NCBI GenBank assembly: GCA_947448105.1
Contig: CANFNE010000101.1
Coordinates: 1 to 8,528 of the forward strand
Length of the DNA: 8,528 nt
Direction of reading: 5' to 3'
Source of the DNA: Burkholderiales bacterium
GTDB taxonomy: Bacteria; Pseudomonadota; Gammaproteobacteria; Burkholderiales; Burkholderiaceae_C
This document shows positions 1 to 6,573 of this stretch, one piece after another; the stretch's first letter is position 1; each line of letters begins with the position of its first letter. Below the pieces are notes generated by a model. The model was not told the DNA's origin. It searched no databases and worked only from the letters and a program-made list of their open reading frames with translations. The translations under genes and the position numbers were made by a program.

Positions 1-1
1 A

Positions 2-643
2 GGCCACTACGCCTGCGACATGTTCATCGGCTCCACGCTGCAAATCGACTTGAACGGCCACAGCTCCACCGCCACGGCCGGGCGCATCGCCGGCTTCGGT
101 GGCGCGCCCAATATGGGCGCCGATGCACGCGGGCGGCGCCACGCCTCGCCCGCCTGGCTCAAGGCCGGCGCACAAGCCCGCGCCGGCCGCACCGGCGTGC
201 ACGCCATGCCGCGCGGCCAGAAGCTGGTGGTGCAAATGGTGGAAACCTTTCGCGAACACATGCAGCCGGCCTTTGTGGAAACGCTGGACGCCTGGAAGCT
301 GGCCGAACAGGCCCAGATGGACATCCCGCCGGTGATGATTTACGGCGACGACGTGACCCACATCCTGACCGAAGAAGGCATTGCCAATTTGCTGCTGTGC
401 CGCAGCGACGAGGAGCGCGAACAGGCGATTCGTGGCGTGGCCGGTTACACGCCCATCGGCCTGGGCCGTGACCGTGCCATGGTGGAAAACCTGCGCGACC
501 GCGGCATCGTCCAGCGCGCCGAAGACCTGGGCGTGGACAAGCGCGACGCCACGCGCAGCCTGCTGGCCGCGCGCTCCATGCGCGACCTGGTGCGCGCCTC
601 GGGCGGCTTGTACGACCCGCCCAAGCGCTTTCGCAACTGGTAA
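2..643 (+). CDS. mdcA: Malonate decarboxylase alpha subunit MdcA (C-terminal part)
   Basis: This is the 3' end of mdcA. The frame is open from the left edge, so the start and about 340 N-terminal residues (the family is roughly 550 aa) lie outside; 213 residues are visible. MdcA is the acyl-carrier-protein transferase subunit. It swaps the acetyl group on the MdcC thiol for malonate, giving malonyl-MdcC and acetate in the cytoplasm. Family-typical stretches are GHYACDMFIGSTLQIDLNG at the beginning of the fragment, then GFGGAPNMGADARGRRHASP, the IYGDDVTHILTEEGIANLL block and the terminal GGLYDPPKRFRNW. The first open stop is TAA at 641-643. mdcC follows after a 54-base gap, and the rest of the mdc genes continue in the same direction. 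The assignment is by recognition of family sequence and by context, and both agree. Confidence 0.95.
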   Translation, partial: GHYACDMFIGSTLQIDLNGHSSTATAGRIAGFGGAPNMGADARGRRHASPAWLKAGAQARAGRTGVHAMPRGQKLVVQMVETFREHMQPAFVETLDAWKLAEQAQMDIPPVMIYGDDVTHILTEEGIANLLLCRSDEEREQAIRGVAGYTPIGLGRDRAMVENLRDRGIVQRAEDLGVDKRDATRSLLAARSMRDLVRASGGLYDPPKRFRNW

Positions 644-697
644 TTCCCGACCTTTTTCTTGCAGCCCATTTGGAGTGCCACCGCGCGCCGCCACCCT

Positions 698-1036
698 ATG
701 ACCGACAACACCAGCATGGAGACGCTCCATTTTGAATTTGAGGGCGCGCACGCGCGCACCGCTTTTGCACCGATTTTGGTCGGCGTGGTCGGCTCGGGCA
801 ACCTCGAAGTGCTGATGGAGCCAGCGCCCCACAGCCGCTGCCAGATTGACATCACCACTTCGGCCCGGGGCTTTGGCCCGATTTGGGCGGCGGTGGCGCA
901 CGACTTTCACAGCCGCCACGGCCTGTCCGGCGTGGCGGTGTCCATCAACGACATGGGCGCCACGCCGGCCGTGGTCAGCCTGCGCCTGGACCAGGCCGCA
1001 GCCAGCTTGCCCGCAGCACAGGACACCCAGCCATGA
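698..1036 (+). CDS. mdcC: Malonate decarboxylase acyl carrier protein MdcC (delta subunit)
   Basis: This small protein of 112 aa carries the 2'-(5''-triphosphoribosyl)-3'-dephospho-CoA prosthetic group, whose thiol holds the acetyl or malonyl group during catalysis. The attachment serine is recognisable as Ser33 in GVVGSGNLEVL, matching the VGSG(D/N)xEVL signature of the family. The conserved later segments QIDITTSARGF and INDMGATPAVVSLRL are also present. The frame extends upstream to a TTG at 659, but ATG 698 gives a length nearer the family (about 100 aa). ATG 716 (METLHFEF) is a second possible start. No good Shine-Dalgarno sequence precedes any of the three: a GGAG-like run at 672-675 is too far from 698. 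The stop overlaps the mdcD start as ATGA (1033-1036), so translation of the two is probably coupled. Partners are MdcA, D, E, G and H. Confidence 0.93.
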   Translation: MTDNTSMETLHFEFEGAHARTAFAPILVGVVGSGNLEVLMEPAPHSRCQIDITTSARGFGPIWAAVAHDFHSRHGLSGVAVSINDMGATPAVVSLRLDQAAASLPAAQDTQP

Positions 1037-1920
1037 ACCGCAGCTTTGCCGAATCCACCGCCCGCGAGCGCGTGCAACACCTGTTCGATGCCGACAGTTT
1101 TCAAGAAATTTTGGGGCCCGGCGCGCGCATGGCCAGCCCGCACCTGGCTTTGCTGGGCGTGCCTTGCGCGTTTGACGATGGAGTGGTGGTGGGCCGCGCC
1201 TGCCTGGGCGGTCAGCATGTGCTCGTGGCCGCGCAAGAGGGCGCATTCATGGGCGGCGGCGTCGGTGAAGTGCACGGCGCCAAACTGGTTGGACTCTTCC
1301 AGCGCGCGCTGATTGAAAAGCCTGCCGCCGTTGTGGTGCTGGCCGAGTCCGGTGGCGTGCGCCTGCACGAGGCCAATGCCGGCTTGATCGCGGTGTCTGA
1401 AGTCATGCGCGCCTTGCTCGATGTGCGCGCCCAGGGCATTCCGGTACTGATGCTCATTGGCGGGGCCAACGGCTGCTTTGGCGGCATGGGCCTGATTGCG
1501 CGCTGTGCCGACTGCGTGGTAATGAGCGACATCGGGCGCCTGTCCATGTCCGGCCCCGAGGTGATCGAGTCGTCGTATGGCGTGGAAGAGTTTGACGCGC
1601 GCGACCGCGCCTTGGTGTGGCGCACCACCGGCGGCAAGCACCGCTACCTGACCGGCGACTGCGACGTGCTGGTGGACGACGATATCGCCGCGTTTCGGGC
1701 CGCTGCGCTGGCCGCGCTGCCCTGCCACCGTGCCCTGACGCTGGAGGCCATGGAGCAAGAGCACGCGCTGCTGGCGCAGCGCTTGGTGCGCTTTGGCGGC
1801 TGCACCGACGGCGCGCAGGTCTGGCAAGCCCTGGGGATTGCAAACCCGATGGCGGTTCCCGAGCTCGACGCCCGTGGCGTGCGCGCCCTTCAAACCCACG
1901 ATTCGGAAGTACCGGCATGA
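1033..1920 (+). CDS. mdcD: Malonate decarboxylase beta subunit MdcD
   Basis: This 295-aa protein belongs to the crotonase-fold, acetyl-CoA carboxylase carboxyltransferase-like family. With MdcE it decarboxylates malonyl-MdcC to acetyl-MdcC, without biotin. Visible family blocks are GGGVGEVHGAKLVG (around residues 74-87), ESGGVRLHEANAGL (from Glu105) and the glycine-rich GGANGCFGGMGL (residues 143-154). The latter two resemble the oxyanion-hole loops of carboxyltransferases. The segment SGPEVIESSYGVEEFD follows. The frame stays open upstream, but ATG 1033 overlaps the mdcC stop by four bases and is preceded by AGGA at 1020-1023 with 9-base spacing, so it is the convincing start. The stop again overlaps the next ATG (mdcE) as ATGA at 1917-1920. 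The D/E pair is translationally coupled, as expected for stoichiometric subunits. Confidence 0.95.
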   Translation: MNRSFAESTARERVQHLFDADSFQEILGPGARMASPHLALLGVPCAFDDGVVVGRACLGGQHVLVAAQEGAFMGGGVGEVHGAKLVGLFQRALIEKPAAVVVLAESGGVRLHEANAGLIAVSEVMRALLDVRAQGIPVLMLIGGANGCFGGMGLIARCADCVVMSDIGRLSMSGPEVIESSYGVEEFDARDRALVWRTTGGKHRYLTGDCDVLVDDDIAAFRAAALAALPCHRALTLEAMEQEHALLAQRLVRFGGCTDGAQVWQALGIANPMAVPELDARGVRALQTHDSEVPA

Positions 1921-2627
1921 ACTGGCAAAACCTGGTGAGCGCATTTTTTGGTGACACGCATTCTGTGGTGCGTACGGGCGACTTGCTCAGTGGCAGTGGC
2001 ACCGTGGGCGGCCAGACGGTTGCGGTGATCGGCACCACCGACCACGCGCCTATTGGCGTGGAGCTCGCCCTGGCGCAGGCGCGTTGTGTGCTCGATACCG
2101 TCAAGAACTTTCCGGGCCGGCCCCTCTTGTTGCTGGTGGACACCCAAGGCCAGCGCCTGCGCTACCGCGACGAGATGCTGGGCATCAACCGCTACATGGC
2201 GCACCTGGGTTGCTGCATTGCGCTGGCGCGAGAGCGTGGCCACCGCGTGGTCGGGCTGGTCTATGACCAGGCGCTCTCCGGCGGCTTTATCACCTCCGGC
2301 TTGATGGCCGACGCCTGCTACGCCTTGCCCGACGCCGAGATCCGCGTCATGCGCCTGCCGGCCATGGCACGTGTGACCAAAATCAGCGAAGAGCGGCTGC
2401 AGCAACTGTCCGAGTCCAACCCCGTGTTTGCGCCGGGCGTGCAAAATTTTGTCGCCATGGGCGGCATCCACAGCCTGTGGCAGGGCGACTTGCAAGCGCA
2501 GTTGCTGGGCGCCTTGGCTGCCCCTCCCCAAGGCGACACCCGCGCAGTCGACGGTGCGTTGCGCGGCGGGCGCAAGCTCGCTGCGACCGTGGCACAGCGC
2601 GTGCGCTCTGAGGCGATACCCGCCTGA
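1917..2627 (+). CDS. mdcE: Malonate decarboxylase gamma subunit MdcE
   Basis: This 236-aa protein is the second carboxyltransferase-like subunit. It pairs with MdcD to form the malonyl-ACP decarboxylase active site. Family features seen are the N-terminal WQNLVSAFFG, the strand-turn LLLLVDTQGQ (residues 70-79), and VYDQALSGGFITSGLMAD, where the SGG at residues 121-123 is the likely oxyanion-hole loop. These are followed by ALPDAEIRVMRLPAMARVTK. The start ATG 1917 overlaps the mdcD stop by four bases and has GGAAG at 1905-1909 with 7-base spacing. The open frame reaches further upstream only as a shadow inside mdcD. In some genomes D and E are fused; here they are separate. mdcG begins 17 bases after the stop. 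Confidence 0.95.
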   Translation: MNWQNLVSAFFGDTHSVVRTGDLLSGSGTVGGQTVAVIGTTDHAPIGVELALAQARCVLDTVKNFPGRPLLLLVDTQGQRLRYRDEMLGINRYMAHLGCCIALARERGHRVVGLVYDQALSGGFITSGLMADACYALPDAEIRVMRLPAMARVTKISEERLQQLSESNPVFAPGVQNFVAMGGIHSLWQGDLQAQLLGALAAPPQGDTRAVDGALRGGRKLAATVAQRVRSEAIPA

Positions 2628-2644
2628 TTTGCCCAGACGCCGCC

Positions 2645-3418
2645 TTGACTGACTTGCAGCGCAACACCCTGGTCTGGCTCACGCCGCAGGCCTGGCGCGT
2701 GGTGCATGGCCAAGCGTGGGACGCCGTCGCCCAAGACCTGCTGCGCTACTGGCAAACCTGCCATTTGCCCTGGGTGGTGGCGCGCCAGCGCCCGGGTGTG
2801 GCGGCAGACGCGGTGTGCCTGGGCCTGCCCGCCCCACAGCATTGGGGCCGCCGGCGCCTGGGCACCGAGGTGGCCTTGGACGGTATTGCCAGACAGGGCC
2901 AGTTTCCCTTGCTGCACGAGGTTGCGCAGTCCAGCCTGTGGGGCATTACGGCAGCGCCCTGGCTGGCGCAAGGTGCTGGCCTGGCGGCGCAGGTGCGGGT
3001 GTTTGGCTCCTACGGCTGGCAGTTCATGACCGGCATGCCCTATGTCCGCCCCGGCTCCGACCTGGACCTGAGCGTGCACGTGCCCGACCTGCCCGCCGCG
3101 GTGCGCGCGCTGGAATGGCTGGCGCAGACCGGCAACACGGGGGATAAGAACGATAGCGGCGGCACCGAGCGCGACGCGCCCTTGCTGCCCTTGCGCGTGG
3201 ACGGCGAAATCGTGTTTGCGCAGGGCCAAGCGCTGGCCTGGCGCGAAATGCAGCAACTGCGCCAGGGCCGGGTGCGCCAAGCCCTGGTGAAAGACCGTCT
3301 CCACCTGCGCCTGCTGGAATGGCCCGAAGTGGTGGCGCTGGCCAAAGCAGCAGCGGGCCCTTTGCTTTCGCCCGCGTCGCTGTCTGCGCCGGTGCAGCAC
3401 TCCACGGCCTGGGCCTGA
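2645..3418 (+). CDS. mdcG: Malonate decarboxylase holo-ACP synthase MdcG (phosphoribosyl-dephospho-CoA transferase)
   Basis: MdcG is a nucleotidyltransferase-fold enzyme. It transfers the triphosphoribosyl-dephospho-CoA precursor made by MdcB onto the MdcC serine, forming a phosphodiester with release of pyrophosphate. The predicted protein is 257 aa, longer than the ~200-210 aa I expect for the family. The catalytic block is clear: VFGSYGWQFMTG, then RPGSDLDLSV with metal-binding Asp139 and Asp141. A conserved RVDGEIVFAQGQALAWRE follows (DGE at residues 186-188). The start is uncertain. TTG 2645 is used because LVWLTPQAW just after it looks like the family N-terminus and a stop closes the frame at 2609-2611. 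No ATG and no Shine-Dalgarno sequence are available. A polar stretch at residues 162-178 (TGNTGDKNDSGGTERDA) looks like an added linker, and the C-terminal ~25 residues are Ala/Ser-rich. mdcB starts 10 bases after the stop. Confidence 0.88.
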   Translation: MTDLQRNTLVWLTPQAWRVVHGQAWDAVAQDLLRYWQTCHLPWVVARQRPGVAADAVCLGLPAPQHWGRRRLGTEVALDGIARQGQFPLLHEVAQSSLWGITAAPWLAQGAGLAAQVRVFGSYGWQFMTGMPYVRPGSDLDLSVHVPDLPAAVRALEWLAQTGNTGDKNDSGGTERDAPLLPLRVDGEIVFAQGQALAWREMQQLRQGRVRQALVKDRLHLRLLEWPEVVALAKAAAGPLLSPASLSAPVQHSTAWA

Positions 3419-3428
3419 GCCGCACACC

Positions 3429-4367
3429 ATGCCCCAGCCCCCTACGCATAGCCACCTGCCCCTCGTGGCACAGCACCTGGCCCGTGCGGCGGTGCGGGCC
3501 TTGTATGTGGAGGTGGCGCTCGAACCCAAGCCCGGCTTGGTGTCCCTGCGCGACCGGGGCAGCCACGAGGACATGGACGCCTCCACCTTTGTGCGCAGCC
3601 TGTTTGCCCTGCGCCACTACTTTGGCCGCGCGGCGCTGGCGGGCGGGCAGGGTGTGGGTCTGGCGGGCCTGCAAACCCTGGGGCTGGCCGCCGAGGCGCG
3701 CATGCTGGCCGCCACCCAAGGTGTGAACACCCATAAAGGGGCGGTCTTTGGACTGGGCCTGTTGTGCGCTGCGGCGGGGCGCCTGAGCGCCCAGGGCCAG
3801 GCGCTGCATGCGTCTGCGCTGCGCGCGGCCTTGCTGGCGGGCTGGGGCGGGGCCTTGGCCGAGCGCGCCGCGCTGGTGCGCGCAGCGGCGCCGGTGAGCA
3901 ACGGCCAAAAAGCGGCGCGCGCCCACGGCCTGCGCAGCGCGCTGGACGAGGCCGCGCTGGGCTTTCCCGCTGTGTTTGAGGTCGCTTTGCCCGCCCTGCA
4001 AGCAGCGCTTTTGTCCGGGGTGGGCGAGCGCGCGGCGCGGGTGCAGGCGCTGTTTGCCACCATGGCCGTGCTGGACGATACCAACCTGGTGCACCGGGGT
4101 GGCCTGGCCGGTTTGCACTGGATGCAGGCCCAAGCCCAGGAATTTTTGGCCGCAGGCGGCGTTGCCCAAGCGCAGTGGCAGCCACGGGCCCGCGCCTTGC
4201 ACCGGGCCGCCGTGCAGCGCCGCCTGTCGCCTGGCGGCAGCGCCGACGTCTTGGCCAGCGCCTGCTGGTTGGCGGCGGTGCAGCCTTCGCTTGCTGGCAC
4301 CGCTGCGGCGGTCGCTCACACCACGCAGGCGATGCCCGTCCCTGCGCACCCGCTGGCGCACCCCTGA
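3429..4367 (+). CDS. mdcB: Triphosphoribosyl-dephospho-CoA synthase MdcB
   Basis: MdcB belongs to the CitG/MdcB family. It condenses ATP with 3'-dephospho-CoA, releasing adenine, to give 2'-(5''-triphosphoribosyl)-3'-dephospho-CoA, the precursor that MdcG loads onto MdcC. The protein is 312 aa. Family signatures in order are EPKPGLVS (residues 32-39), NTHKGAVFGLG (100-110), the ALDEAALGFPAVFEVALPAL region, DDTNLVHRGG (216-225) and LSPGGSADVLA (266-276). All key blocks are intact. The start ATG 3429 lies 10 bases after the mdcG stop; no Shine-Dalgarno sequence is visible, so re-initiation after mdcG seems likely. The C-terminal tail after SADVLASACWL is low-complexity (Ala, Pro, His). mdcH starts 10 bases downstream. 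The order G-B-H resembles the Acinetobacter-type layout more than that of Klebsiella. Confidence 0.93.
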   Translation: MPQPPTHSHLPLVAQHLARAAVRALYVEVALEPKPGLVSLRDRGSHEDMDASTFVRSLFALRHYFGRAALAGGQGVGLAGLQTLGLAAEARMLAATQGVNTHKGAVFGLGLLCAAAGRLSAQGQALHASALRAALLAGWGGALAERAALVRAAAPVSNGQKAARAHGLRSALDEAALGFPAVFEVALPALQAALLSGVGERAARVQALFATMAVLDDTNLVHRGGLAGLHWMQAQAQEFLAAGGVAQAQWQPRARALHRAAVQRRLSPGGSADVLASACWLAAVQPSLAGTAAAVAHTTQAMPVPAHPLAHP

Positions 4368-4377
4368 CACTGCGGCC

Positions 4378-5298
4378 ATGGCCTACGCTCTTTTGTTTTC
4401 TGGCCAGGCCAAGCAGCATGCGGACATGCTGCCCTGGCTGGAGTCTGCGCCTGCCGCTGCGCCTGTGCTGCGCCAGATGGAAGCGCATATCGGTGCAGAC
4501 TGGCGCGCTGCGCTGGCCGACCCGCTGCGGCGCGCTGACAACGGATTTGCCCAGGGGGTGATTACCGGCACCGCGCTGGCCGCCTGGGCGGTTTTGCAGG
4601 CGGCGGGGCTCCCTGTGCCGCTGGCGGTGGCGGGTTACAGCGTGGGCGAACTCGCCGCCTTTGCCGCCGCCGGGGCTTTGTCGGTTGAATCAGCCATGGC
4701 ACTGGCACAAGCGCGCGCGCGTTGCATGGACCAGGCGGTGGCCGGACTGGCTACCGGTTTGATGTCGGTCACCGGCATGGCGCGCGCGCGTGCGCAGGCC
4801 CTGTGCCCCGCGCTGGAATGCGCGATTGATTTGGGACCCGAACAGGCCGTGTTTGCCGGGGTGGACGCAGACTTGAACGCTGCCCTGTTGCGCCTGCCCC
4901 GCGAGGGTGCGCAATGCACCCGCTTGGACGTGCGTGTGGCCTCGCACTCCCGCTGGATGCGCCCGGCGCTGGCGCCGTTTGAAGCGGCGCTCCACAAGGT
5001 CGCCTGGAGCCCACCGCTGTGCCCGCTGGCGCTCAATGCCACCGGTGGCCTGGGCCGGCAGCCGCAGGCACTTCGCAGTGCGCTGGTCGCCCAAGTGGCC
5101 AGCACCGTGCAATGGGAGTCGTGCATGCAAGCGCTGGCCGAGCGCCAGCCCCAATGCGTGTTGGAAATAGGCGCGGGCGCAGCCCTGGCGCGCCTATGGA
5201 ACGCCCGTTACCCCACGGTACCTGCCCGTTCTATAGACGAGTTCAAAGACGTGCAAGGCATCTTGGACTGGCTGCGCCGCAACACGGCGGCAGACTGA
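4378..5298 (+). CDS. mdcH: Malonyl-CoA:ACP transacylase MdcH of malonate decarboxylase
   Basis: MdcH transfers a malonyl group from malonyl-CoA to the MdcC thiol, activating the decarboxylase for its first turnover. The 306-aa protein has the FabD-type acyltransferase fold. The N-terminal LLFSGQAKQHADML corresponds to the usual FSGQG block; here the residue after Gln10 is Ala, not Gly. The nucleophile elbow is GYSVGELAAF with Ser88. The partner histidine is His190 in VASHSRWM. The C-terminal block VLEIGAGAALARLW is also typical. ATG 4378 is chosen because the sequence from it begins exactly at the family N-terminus; the open frame upstream is a shadow inside mdcB. It is 10 bases from the mdcB stop and has no clear Shine-Dalgarno sequence. 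It is the last mdc gene here and is followed by a hairpin and a convergent gene. A general FabD is less likely, given the context. Confidence 0.93.
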   Translation: MAYALLFSGQAKQHADMLPWLESAPAAAPVLRQMEAHIGADWRAALADPLRRADNGFAQGVITGTALAAWAVLQAAGLPVPLAVAGYSVGELAAFAAAGALSVESAMALAQARARCMDQAVAGLATGLMSVTGMARARAQALCPALECAIDLGPEQAVFAGVDADLNAALLRLPREGAQCTRLDVRVASHSRWMRPALAPFEAALHKVAWSPPLCPLALNATGGLGRQPQALRSALVAQVASTVQWESCMQALAERQPQCVLEIGAGAALARLWNARYPTVPARSIDEFKDVQGILDWLRRNTAAD

Positions 5299-5330
5299 CT
5301 TGTCTGGCGGGTCTTAGAACGAACCCGGCA

Positions 5331-5349
5331 CGCCACAGGGGCTGTGGCG
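5331..5349. terminator. Hairpin between convergent mdcH and phosphatase genes (possible bidirectional terminator)
   Basis: The sequence CGCCACAG-GGG-CTGTGGCG forms a perfect 8-bp stem with a 3-base loop. It lies 32 bases after the mdcH stop and 4 bases past the end of the phosphatase gene, which runs the other way. It could end transcription from both sides. Neither side has a run of T residues, so a classical intrinsic terminator is not shown. A weaker CGGGT/ACCCG pair (5308-5312 with 5323-5327) sits just upstream. Confidence 0.4.
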
Positions 5350-5353
5350 AACG

Positions 5354-6214
5354 CTACTGAAGCGGCCGGTCCAGGGCCAGCGCAGTGGTCTCGGCGGTGC
5401 AGTCGCGGTTGGGCTGGCTGCCTTGGGCGCGGGCTTGGGCAATCTCGGCGCGGGCGGCGCCCAGTTGGGCCAGGAATTCGGCGTTGCTGTGCAGCTTGGC
5501 CAGCGCAGCGGCGCCCATGCGCTGGCCTGCTTCAATATCGCTTTTCCAGTGCACGGCGCAGACGGCGCGGCTTTGGCCAAAGGCGGTGGCGCGCTCCAGC
5601 AGGGCCTGGCTGCGCTCGGGCGCCAGCTCGGTCAGGATCAGGCCCCAGGCCCAACCCACAGCGGCGTGGCCGCTGGGGTAGGAGCCGTCGCGCGCCAGGG
5701 CCGTTTCATCCGCCGGGGAACACGTGGGCTGCGCCAGTTGGACAAAGGGACGCACCGCTTGGTACTTGTCCTTGGCGGCGTAGGTAGACAGGCCGGCGTC
5801 GGCCAGGCTGCGGCGCAGCAGCATGGTCAGGTGCGGCGTAGCTTCTTGCGAGATGGAAACACCCAGCGCGCAAGAAAAAGTGGAAGCCACCGCCGGAAAC
5901 TTGAGCACCGCGTCTTGCGCGGCCAGCGCCCAGCGCACACCACTGCGTTGGCCCTGGAGTTGCTGGTGAAAAGCCAGGTCTGCCGCCGCCCCCGCCGAGC
6001 CGCTCGCAGGTGGCGCGGGCAGCAGTTGCAGGCTGTTGGGCAGGTCTTTGCGTGGCAAGTAGCCCACCAGGTAGCCGCTGCCCGGGCGCAGCTCAGGAAT
6101 CTTGGAGGGGTCGGTGGACGGCAGGCCCGCGTCGGGCGTGGTTTGGGCGTGGGCCAGGCCAATCAGAATACTGGTAGCCAGCAGGGTGCGAAAAATCAAG
6201 TTTGGGTTAGGCAT
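5354..6214 (-). CDS. Secreted class A non-specific acid phosphatase (PhoN/PhoC-type, PAP2 superfamily)
   Basis: This 286-aa protein is predicted to be a periplasmic phosphomonoesterase of broad specificity. Residues 1-23 form a signal peptide: Arg9, hydrophobic TLLATSILIGL, then cleavage after AHA. The complete PAP2 acid phosphatase signature is present: K-x6-RP as Lys148...Arg155-Pro156, PSGH at 180-183, and SR-x5-H-x3-D as Ser215-Arg216, His222 and Asp226. In the family, the last histidine is the phosphoryl acceptor and the PSGH histidine the proton donor. The GSYPSGHA context and the soluble, secreted architecture with no membrane helices favour class A enzymes over the membrane PAP2 lipid phosphatases. 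ATG (6212-6214) has AGGAG upstream (complement of 6225-6229, spacing 10), supporting this start. The gene appears monocistronic. It probably releases phosphate or nucleosides from organic phosphates outside the cytoplasm; the natural substrate cannot be read from the sequence. Confidence 0.92.
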   Translation of the reverse strand: MPNPNLIFRTLLATSILIGLAHAQTTPDAGLPSTDPSKIPELRPGSGYLVGYLPRKDLPNSLQLLPAPPASGSAGAAADLAFHQQLQGQRSGVRWALAAQDAVLKFPAVASTFSCALGVSISQEATPHLTMLLRRSLADAGLSTYAAKDKYQAVRPFVQLAQPTCSPADETALARDGSYPSGHAAVGWAWGLILTELAPERSQALLERATAFGQSRAVCAVHWKSDIEAGQRMGAAALAKLHSNAEFLAQLGAARAEIAQARAQGSQPNRDCTAETTALALDRPLQ

Positions 6215-6263
6215 GGGGTTCGGGCTCCTGCGCCGTCGCGGTAAAAATTTGGTTTTCAGGATG

Positions 6264-6279
6264 GGTGATAGTTGTCACA
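6264..6279. promoter_or_regulatory. CRP/FNR-family-like palindrome upstream of the phosphatase gene
   Basis: GGTGATAGTTGTCACA matches the CRP consensus TGTGA-N6-TCACA at 9 of 10 specified positions. It lies 50-65 bases upstream of the phosphatase ATG, a plausible place for an activator or repressor site. I could not identify convincing -35 and -10 boxes in the 89-base gap, so the position relative to a transcription start is unknown. One such near-match can occur by chance, and the regulator is only inferred. Confidence 0.35.
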
Positions 6280-6303
6280 GTTGCAGCAGATTTAGCGCGA
6301 AAT

Positions 6304-6573
6304 TCAATGGTGCGCGGCTCCTGAGCGCTTGCGGTGGAGTGGCAAGTTTGCCGTGCTTGCTTCAAGGCGTTCAGCAAGCCAGACTTTGATCACAGATTGC
6401 CTTGTGACCCCAAGCTTGCTGGCTTCCCGGTCCAGTGAGTCAATCATCCAGGTCGGAAAATCGACATTCACCCGCTTTTGCTCCTGCAACACGCGTTTGG
6501 CTTTGGACAAGTCCAAAGAAGCCGTGATGTCGACATCTTCGTCAAACTGTTGCTCGAATTGTTTAGCTTTCAT
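6304..6573 (-). CDS. brnA: BrnA-family antitoxin (ribbon-helix-helix)
   Basis: This 89-aa protein is the antitoxin of a BrnT/BrnA type II module. Antitoxins of this family bind the toxin through the N-terminal part and DNA through a ribbon-helix-helix domain, repressing their own promoter. The N-terminus KAKQFEQQFDEDVDITASLD and the following LSKAKRVLQEQKR are typical. The strand KRVNVDFPTWM (residues 33-43) and helices SLDREASKLGVTRQSVIKVWLAERLE (46-71) form the DNA-binding fold. The start overlaps the end of the toxin gene by 11 bases. AGAGG (complement of 6583-6587, 9 bases from ATG) provides a good ribosome site inside the toxin gene. The tail after residue 71 is short and basic (ending RKRSGAAHH). 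The stop is 89 bases from the phosphatase start. Toxin-first gene order is normal for brnTA. Confidence 0.9.
   Translation of the reverse strand: MKAKQFEQQFDEDVDITASLDLSKAKRVLQEQKRVNVDFPTWMIDSLDREASKLGVTRQSVIKVWLAERLEASTANLPLHRKRSGAAHH

Noticed and set aside
659..697. TTG start at 659 giving a longer MdcC
   Set aside because: The added residues do not resemble the family, and ATG 698 or 716 gives a more normal length.
2318..4488. Very long minus-strand open frames (422, 451 and 348 codons) opposite mdcE, mdcG, mdcB and mdcH
   Set aside because: They lie antisense to well-recognised genes, are rich in Arg, Ala, Gln and His as expected from GC-rich shadow frames, and show no domain I recognise.
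4710..4793. GCGCGCGCG runs in mdcH, considered as repeats or Z-DNA signals
   Set aside because: They encode Ala-Arg-Ala-Arg pieces in frame within normal acyltransferase sequence and reflect codon bias in GC-rich DNA.
5423..6244. 273-codon plus-strand open frame opposite the phosphatase gene
   Set aside because: The minus strand has a signal peptide, a ribosome site and the full acid phosphatase signature; the plus frame is a composition shadow.
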